The notes under the pieces: model-generated
Seen by the model: only the letters and a program-made list of their open reading frames with translations
What the model was told of the DNA's origin: nothing
The model's database searches: none
Position numbers and translations under genes: made by a program
In this document: positions 7,501 through 11,248 of the stretch, piece after piece
Position numbering within the stretch: the stretch's first letter is position 1
Layout of the letters: each line of letters starts with the position of its first letter
From: Acidimicrobiaceae bacterium
Lineage (GTDB): Bacteria > Actinomycetota > Acidimicrobiia > Acidimicrobiales > Acidimicrobiaceae
DNA length: 11,248 nt
Reading direction: 5' to 3'
NCBI GenBank assembly: GCA_013044365.1
Contig: JABEUP010000060.1
Coordinates: forward strand, 1-11,248

Positions 7501-7722
7501 AGTACTGCTTCCCAAGGTAAGTTCAGCACCATAGATGGTTGGCAACCCACACAGCTTTGCCGCACTAGCAAAACGTGGAACGGCATAAAGGCCGTTATGG
7601 TCGGTGATAGCAAGGGCAGAAAGACCCAGCATAGAAGCTACCTTTACCAGTTCCTCCGGGTCACTGGCCCCGTCTAAGAAACTGAAATTTGAGTGGCAAT
7701 GAAGCTCTGCGTAACTTTCCAT
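4555..7722 (-). CDS. dnaE2: Error-prone DNA polymerase III alpha subunit DnaE2 (ImuC)
   Basis: DnaE2 is the damage-inducible C-family polymerase that performs translesion synthesis with ImuA' and ImuB. The 1055 residues match the family length. In order: an N-terminal PHP domain with YAELHCHSNFSFLDGAS (4-20) and ITDHNG (39-44); the palm with GRGSAANSAVCYAIG (360-374); the active site PPDIDVDIESDRREEV (398-413), giving D402 and D404, and VKFDLLGL with the third aspartate D550; the fingers region with IRPGPIQGG and AMGSKRSSEKM; FGFPESHSAAFAYL; an OB fold around 965-1005; and the DnaE2-typical C-terminus ending SRDFH. Replicative DnaE1 is longer and ends differently. The ATG at 7720-7722 sits directly on a LexA-site palindrome with no room for a ribosome binding site, so leaderless translation under SOS control is expected. 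Confidence 0.96.
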   Translation of the reverse strand: MESYAELHCHSNFSFLDGASDPEELVKVASMLGLSALAITDHNGLYAVPRFASAAKLCGLPTIYGAELTLGSSTPRDEMIDPSGDHLVVLAKGPKGYSSLSKVISFGHTANRKKGSFELSYEGLASANCGDWIILTGCRKGLVSKTLFEHGPVAAKGKLAYLCDLFGREKVFVECWDHADPLDEPRNIELVQIALSLGVELVATNNVHYATRNAARLHQILMAIRSNRPIDEIDGWLPSYPMANLRSPGEQLRRFSKFPTLVQNANDLGLECAFDLELIAPKLPDFLVPQGHDEMSFLRELTYRMAPARYGPRSNPRIPGAYEQLDYELDIISKLGFAGYFLIVWDIVEFCKANNIFCQGRGSAANSAVCYAIGITNVDPVSLKLLFERFLSPYRDGPPDIDVDIESDRREEVIQYIYRRHSRLRASQVATVVTYRSKSAVRDVAKAFGYSQGVRDSWASQVERHPGLALSIELKDASGHKVITAPKEVLDTAMQLENNPRHTGIHVGGMVICDREISEVCPIEWARMENRTVMQWDKDDCAQVGLVKFDLLGLGMLSALHEMIDLVSEFHGQEIDLALIPQEDCIYEMLSRADTIGVFQVESRAQMATLPRLKPRCFYDLVVEVALIRPGPIQGGSVHPYIRRRNGLEEVTYLHPLLENSLSKTLGIPLFQEQLMQMAIDVAGFTPGEADQLRGAMGSKRSSEKMNRLKERLFEGMFQRGISELIAGEIFAKLSAFASFGFPESHSAAFAYLVYASAWFKYHYPAAFCAGLIRAQPMGFWSPQTLVEDTKRHGVQVLTPHVNHSCHRADLEIVDNGGVALRIGVSSIRGIGETLAERISNSGPYRSIEHLARTVPLSTAQLEALAISGALDGLFADDLSLEPLDARSALWAAGPGSRYSEGLLPSMALGSKAPSLNPVSDRERAYLQLWSYGISPAGHPLGFERGELAAKGVVVASGLASLENRSRVKVAGVVTHRQRPATANGTTFISLEDETGLINIVCSKGLWIRYRSVAKLSPALVVSGRVEKVAGVINVIAEKIEKLSMKIKPISRDFH

Positions 7723-7763
7723 CTTGTTATATTATCGAACATATGTTCGATAATATAACAAGA
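7722..7763. promoter_or_regulatory. LexA (SOS) box at the centre of a perfect 42-bp palindrome; dnaE2 promoter
   Basis: The box TCGAACATATGTTCGA (7735-7750) fits the mycobacterial-type LexA operator. The perfect symmetry continues for 13 bases on each side, ending at the A of the dnaE2 start codon. Read toward dnaE2, the box is followed by TAATAT-AACAAG-ATG: a TANNNT -10 hexamer six nt before the ATG. LexA bound here would cover or abut the -10 element. Because of the palindrome, an identical hexamer faces the opposite direction. No clear -35 consensus is visible. Confidence 0.9.
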
Positions 7764-7850
7764 ATACAAGATTTTGGAATGAGGGGCAATTGCGGAATAT
7801 GCCATCTCGGACGGCAATAATGAATACTCAAATTTCCCCGAAGGGAGCCA

Positions 7851-9533
7851 TCAATCATATGAACCTTCAATAAGCCATTTTTCACCTGCACGTTTAATCA
7901 ATAGGGCACCCATTTCATCAGTTACTATCTGTACTCGGACAACCCGGGTTGAATGTTCCAGATCCCACCATCTCTCCATCATCGGCCACAGTGAGGACCA
8001 CTCTAAAATTTTTACTTTCTTCCCCGAACCCCGCACTTGAAGCCAGTAGGGTTCTCCGCACAAAATAACATCCGCCGAAACACTTACTGGCACTGCTTCT
8101 TTGCTCAGAAGAAAAACCTCCACTTCCCGGTCAAAACAAATAGCTGGAGATGACCCCAATAATTTCCCTGGCCACGGTGGTTCCTCCTTTGCCTTTCTAC
8201 CCCTTGGCTCGTCAAGATCGAAAAGGTGGAGTTGCCATGGCACCATCTCCACACTTTCCTTTGAAGTCCTAGACCCCTTTATTCTTGCAATAGAAGCCCT
8301 CTTACCAACAATTGCATCAACTCTTGAAAGTGCCTGAGACACCTTGGTTATGGAAGACCTTTCACTGCCGTCAAGATTGAGTTGGATCCTTAAAGCCGAA
8401 ACGATCCTTTGGGGTTTCAGTTCAACGATCTCCACCCCAGCCGACGGAGCCAGTCTCGCGTCAGTAGACCATGATTCCAATTGCCATCTAATACGTTCCA
8501 AAAGAAGCTGGGCGGAAAATCCATTCTTGACCCCCCAATCCCTGATTGACTCCTCTCCATTTTCACTCATAAGCCGTACTCTCATAACTTGGCAAAGGCG
8601 GCCTTTTTCTAAAAGACGCCCAAGCATCTCCTCCACTCTGGCCTTGCAGGCAAAGACGACGGCAGAGGAAACTTCCAGAGGTTCGGATAACTCAATTTTT
8701 TGGCTGAAATCCTCTTTAATCTCGCTTGCCTCAAGCGACGACGTGTCCAATCCTCCGGCCATACGATGCAAAAGCGCACCCTGGGATCCAAAACGCTCCA
8801 TTACCAGATAAAAGTCAAGATTTGTAAACTCCCCCAAAGACCGTACTCCCAAACGGCCAAGAGTACCGGCTATATCATCGTCAGGAAGTTCTCTGACGGA
8901 GAATGGGGCCAGAAAAGAGGCGCTCTCCCCTAAAGGAACTATTCGAGAATTCCTGGCTGCGATCCGCGCTGTAAAAATACCGTCAGCGATAGAAACCCCA
9001 AAAGAAAAGACCGAGTCCCTCCCAAAAATATCAACCGAGTTATCCCTTAGCTCTTTAGCTATAGGAAAAATCTCTAATATCTGATCTTCCATGGCGTATG
9101 CAACCCTTGATACGAGCTCTTTCTCACCGCCAAAATATCTGGAAGGACCTCTGGCATTTGTGGCGCAAACTCCAAGATCGACGATCTCCACCAAAGGAGA
9201 AAATTGTTCCAAAACATTTGCGATCTTGGCAAATGAACCATTTTGGTCAACTACGTCAACAGGGATGACCATGAGGCCAGGAGCTACAGATAAAGACGTC
9301 CTGACCTTATCTCCCGCTTTGATCCCAGTCCTCAATGCCCGAGGGGAGACATGAATGACGATACCCTTGTCTTCCACTATGGCCAATGGGTCAGCCTGCT
9401 CTAACTTGGCAGATATAAAAGGCCAGTAGAAGAACTCGACAAGAAGTATTCTCGGAGCTACTTGATGCTCAATAGGATCGAACAGCGAGTACCTGGAATA
9501 TCGGAGCTTTGCTTTAGGCATCTTTTTAGACAT
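7851..9533 (-). CDS. imuB: ImuB, inactive Y-family polymerase of the SOS mutasome
   Basis: ImuB is the hub of the mutasome: it links ImuA' and DnaE2 to the replication clamp. The 560 residues show RILLVEFFYWPFISAKL (28-44) where active Y-family enzymes have the metal-binding D-x-D-x-F-F start, and CATNARGPSRYFGGEKEL (123-140) where they have SIDE; the catalytic acids are absent, as in ImuB. The beta-clamp motif is QLHLF (434-438), matching consensus QLxLF. The C-terminal part, with EPYWLQVRG, MERWWD and the ending EKWLIEGSYD, is typical of the family. The start ATG (9531-9533) has AGGCGA five nt upstream. Only 14 nt separate it from the imuA' stop, so the two genes form an operon. Between its stop and dnaE2 (128 nt) lies the dnaE2 SOS promoter. 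Confidence 0.93.
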   Translation of the reverse strand: MSKKMPKAKLRYSRYSLFDPIEHQVAPRILLVEFFYWPFISAKLEQADPLAIVEDKGIVIHVSPRALRTGIKAGDKVRTSLSVAPGLMVIPVDVVDQNGSFAKIANVLEQFSPLVEIVDLGVCATNARGPSRYFGGEKELVSRVAYAMEDQILEIFPIAKELRDNSVDIFGRDSVFSFGVSIADGIFTARIAARNSRIVPLGESASFLAPFSVRELPDDDIAGTLGRLGVRSLGEFTNLDFYLVMERFGSQGALLHRMAGGLDTSSLEASEIKEDFSQKIELSEPLEVSSAVVFACKARVEEMLGRLLEKGRLCQVMRVRLMSENGEESIRDWGVKNGFSAQLLLERIRWQLESWSTDARLAPSAGVEIVELKPQRIVSALRIQLNLDGSERSSITKVSQALSRVDAIVGKRASIARIKGSRTSKESVEMVPWQLHLFDLDEPRGRKAKEEPPWPGKLLGSSPAICFDREVEVFLLSKEAVPVSVSADVILCGEPYWLQVRGSGKKVKILEWSSLWPMMERWWDLEHSTRVVRVQIVTDEMGALLIKRAGEKWLIEGSYD

Positions 9534-9547
9534 TGAAATCGCCTGAT

Positions 9548-10204
9548 CTAAATCCGAACCGTGATACTCTTCGTAGTTCCACCAGCCCTCTTGCTATCCA
9601 AACGGAGAGAAAGACGCCGTTCTTTTATAAAACCGTCACCCTGGCCCAAGCCAGAAAAACCAGAGATGGAAGAACTGATCGCATAGTCATAAGAACCAGG
9701 CCAGAAGCCTTTACTCCGTGCAATAGATATATCCAGGCTTTCCTGAACCACTGCCATAATTGACTTGTTCACCCGTGCCCTAGAAATGAGATTGCGAGCC
9801 TGGGGAAAGGATATGAATCGTGGGTTGGCAATGACAACAACCGGAAAAGCTTCCATCAGCACTGCCACAACCTGGGCTAAATTTCTCCCCGGATCAGGCA
9901 CAGAGACGACTTTACCCAGATCCACGCCCTTTTCAAAAGCAGCGAGAAAACCAAGATTCTCGAAACCTACCAGAGTGCTCCAACTTCCTTTCATGCCGCC
10001 AGAAGACAAAAACTCGAATACAGCTGAAGTTACACCGGAATTCAAGGCACCTTCAAACAAAACGACAGACCCCAGCTGGATTCTGCCTAAAGGAAATATC
10101 TTTGCTAAAGATCCGTCCAGTTCCACATATCGATCCCTCGATAAAAGCTGAGGGGTGACAAACCCCGGGAGATGACTTATCGACTTTTTAACAGCAGTAC
10201 CCAT
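9548..10204 (-). CDS. imuA': ImuA' (RecA-like accessory protein of the SOS mutasome)
   Basis: This 218-residue protein is the first gene of the SOS operon and works with ImuB and DnaE2 in damage-induced mutagenesis. It has the layout of the actinobacterial ImuA' group: GRIQLGSVVLFEGALNSG (40-57) at the position of the RecA-like Walker A loop, then GSWSTLVGFENLGFLAAFEKGVDL (73-96) and VSVPDPGRNLAQVVAVLMEAFPVVV (100-124). The phosphate loop is degenerate (EGALNSGVTS instead of GxxGxGKT), so ATP binding is doubtful; this is in line with the divergence of this subgroup from RecA. The ATG at 10202-10204 has no Shine-Dalgarno sequence and lies 12 nt from a LexA box, with TAAATT six nt upstream, again pointing to a leaderless SOS transcript. 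The gene identity rests mostly on context plus these motifs. Confidence 0.85.
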   Translation of the reverse strand: MGTAVKKSISHLPGFVTPQLLSRDRYVELDGSLAKIFPLGRIQLGSVVLFEGALNSGVTSAVFEFLSSGGMKGSWSTLVGFENLGFLAAFEKGVDLGKVVSVPDPGRNLAQVVAVLMEAFPVVVIANPRFISFPQARNLISRARVNKSIMAVVQESLDISIARSKGFWPGSYDYAISSSISGFSGLGQGDGFIKERRLSLRLDSKRAGGTTKSITVRI

Positions 10205-10216
10205 ACTTATAATTTA

Positions 10217-10232
10217 TCGAACATATGTTCGA
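10217..10232 (-). promoter_or_regulatory. LexA (SOS) box and leaderless promoter of imuA'-imuB
   Basis: TCGAACATATGTTCGA, identical in all 16 bases to the box before dnaE2. Read toward imuA' it is followed by TAAATT-ATAAGT-ATG, the same 12-nt spacing and the same TANNNT-N6-ATG layout. The symmetry does not extend into the flanks as it does at dnaE2. It lies about 170 nt from the divergent gene at 10403 and is unlikely to control that gene directly. Confidence 0.9.
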
Positions 10233-10375
10233 ATAGCTAGTCTAAAAATATAGTTATACAAATATTCGCGTGACAAGCAAAGATACGGGTTCCTTATGCC
10301 TTGTGAGATCTCCTGGGATATGCGCCAAAGCCAATAAACAGAGAGATATCACAGAAATTTAAAAATAGTTCCTGT

Positions 10376-10395
10376 TATATTCGACAAAAAGGTGA
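10376..10395 (+). promoter_or_regulatory. Candidate -10 hexamer and ribosome binding site of the gene at 10403
   Basis: TATATT at 10376-10381 is a plausible -10 element without a clear -35. AAGGTGA at 10389-10395 is a good Shine-Dalgarno sequence 7 nt before TTG at 10403; it decides that start, since the codon before the TTG is an in-frame TAA. Confidence 0.45.
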
Positions 10396-10402
10396 CACGT
10401 AA

Positions 10403-11248
10403 TTGAATTTTCCAGCTATCACGAACACGAAAATATGGCCTGAACTAATCGCGGCAGTTGGACTAATAATGATCGGGTTTACCTTTAGCTTCAATGCAAA
10501 CAATGTAAATCCGGGCATAAACCACGCCCAGCTAGGGATACCAAAGGTTTCCCAAAATCCTCTCCCAAAAGGCGGCATACCAACCACTACCACGACAGAA
10601 CCACCCGCCACGACCACGACAATACCTGCACCAACTGAACCAGGTGGTGGCTACTTCATAATCCCCGGAAGAATGATCGTAGCCTTTTACGGTGCGCCAG
10701 GAGGCGGCAACCTGGGAATACTTGGCCAAGAAACTCCGAAAGACATGTGGCCCAAACTGATGGCACAGATCGAACCATATCAACAATCCAATACCGAAGT
10801 CCTGCCCGCCTATGAATTGATCACTTTCATTGCTCAAGGATCTCCTCAACCTGACGGCACCTACTCGTCGAGACTGCCGGATGCAGTCATACAGCAGTAC
10901 CTAAATGTGGTTAGAAAACACCATGGTCTACTTATCCTGGATATTCAACCAGGAAGAGGAAGTTTTCTCTCTGACGCCAAAACTCTGACCCCATTTCTGA
11001 CCCAACCAGACGTCGCATTAGCTCTAGACCCTGAGTGGAACGTTAATACCACGCAAGTGCCGGGACAAGTTATAGGAACCGCCACAGCGGACCAGATAAA
11101 TCAGGTGTCTGCGTGGTTGGAACAACTAGTAGTCACAAATCATCTGCCGCAAAAACTTTTGCTGATTCATCAATTCAAGAATTCAATGATTCAAGACAAG
11201 GCTGAAGTGGCTGCACAACCAGATTTAGCCATCGTCTTTAACATGGAC
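10403..11248 (+). CDS. Membrane-anchored extracytoplasmic protein with Thr/Pro linker and probable barrel domain (3' end outside window)
   Basis: The first 282 residues are present and the gene runs off the right edge. It starts at TTG 10403 with a good ribosome binding site. Residues 11-30 (IWPELIAAVGLIMIGFTFSF) form one hydrophobic segment, an uncleaved anchor or signal peptide. A Thr/Pro-rich linker follows at about 60-80 (PTTTTTEPPATTTTIPAPTE), then a globular domain from about 86. That domain shows a run of hydrophobic strands each ending in polar or acidic residues: RMIVAFYGAPG, VLPAYELI, HGLLILDIQPGRG, VALALDPEWN, KLLLIHQF and LAIVFNMD. This rhythm suggests a TIM-barrel fold such as that of glycoside hydrolases, as inference. 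I recall similar proteins of unknown function in actinobacteria. It diverges from the imuA' operon, with about 200 nt between the starts. Confidence 0.75.
   Translation, partial: MNFPAITNTKIWPELIAAVGLIMIGFTFSFNANNVNPGINHAQLGIPKVSQNPLPKGGIPTTTTTEPPATTTTIPAPTEPGGGYFIIPGRMIVAFYGAPGGGNLGILGQETPKDMWPKLMAQIEPYQQSNTEVLPAYELITFIAQGSPQPDGTYSSRLPDAVIQQYLNVVRKHHGLLILDIQPGRGSFLSDAKTLTPFLTQPDVALALDPEWNVNTTQVPGQVIGTATADQINQVSAWLEQLVVTNHLPQKLLLIHQFKNSMIQDKAEVAAQPDLAIVFNMD

Noticed and set aside
7763..7850. Hairpins between imuB and dnaE2 as an imuB terminator
   Set aside because: Only short stems (for example CCC-TTC-GGG) without T runs; not convincing.
7851..9533. Catalytically active Y-family polymerase (DinB)
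   Set aside because: The metal-binding acidic motifs are missing, and the C-terminal half is of ImuB type.
9548..10204. Active RecA paralogue
   Set aside because: The phosphate-binding loop is degenerate and the context is imuB and dnaE2, so ImuA' is the better call.
1..11248. tRNA, rRNA or CRISPR arrays
   Set aside because: GTTCAA/GTTCGA-like matches were inspected by eye and lacked cloverleaf stems (most are LexA boxes or coding sequence); no regularly spaced direct repeats were seen.

Overview
This window of about 47% GC (my estimate) most likely comes from an actinomycete. Three things point there: a mycothiol S-conjugate amidase (Mca), LexA sites of the mycobacterial type TCGAAC-N4-GTTCGA, and a complete ImuA'/ImuB/DnaE2 mutagenesis set of the actinobacterial form. 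The modest GC content, the TTG starts and the small SCP2-like protein would fit a low-GC member of the Acidimicrobiia, but that placement is inference.

Left part (1-3300), all genes on the minus strand. It holds the start of a small SCP2-like protein, a divalent-cation transporter of the NRAMP superfamily (DDDPSG branch), and Mca. Two gene-free segments, 307-590 and 2146-2413, begin and end with nearly the same sequences and are rich in hairpins. Each starts at or within 3 nt of the stop codon of the transporter or of mca. They look like two members of one undescribed intergenic element or 3'-UTR RNA family and are the least explained part of the window.

Middle (3300-4560). A decayed minus-strand reading frame with an apparent frameshift is followed by a plus-strand RidA-family gene that lacks the usual catalytic arginine. 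A strong hairpin separates this gene from the convergent dnaE2.

Right part (4555-10232). This is an SOS mutasome: imuA' and imuB form one operon, and dnaE2 lies directly downstream under its own promoter. Both promoters carry the same 16-bp LexA box, TCGAACATATGTTCGA. In both, the box is followed by exactly 12 nt and then ATG, with a TANNNT hexamer six nt before the ATG, which predicts leaderless, LexA-repressed mRNAs. In front of dnaE2 the box is the centre of a perfect 42-bp palindrome (7722-7763). After DNA damage, ImuB (catalytically dead Y-family polymerase with a sliding-clamp motif) and ImuA' would bring the DnaE2 polymerase to lesions.

Far right (10403 to the end). A plus-strand gene, cut by the window edge, encodes a membrane-anchored extracytoplasmic protein with a Thr/Pro-rich linker and a probable barrel-type domain of unknown function.
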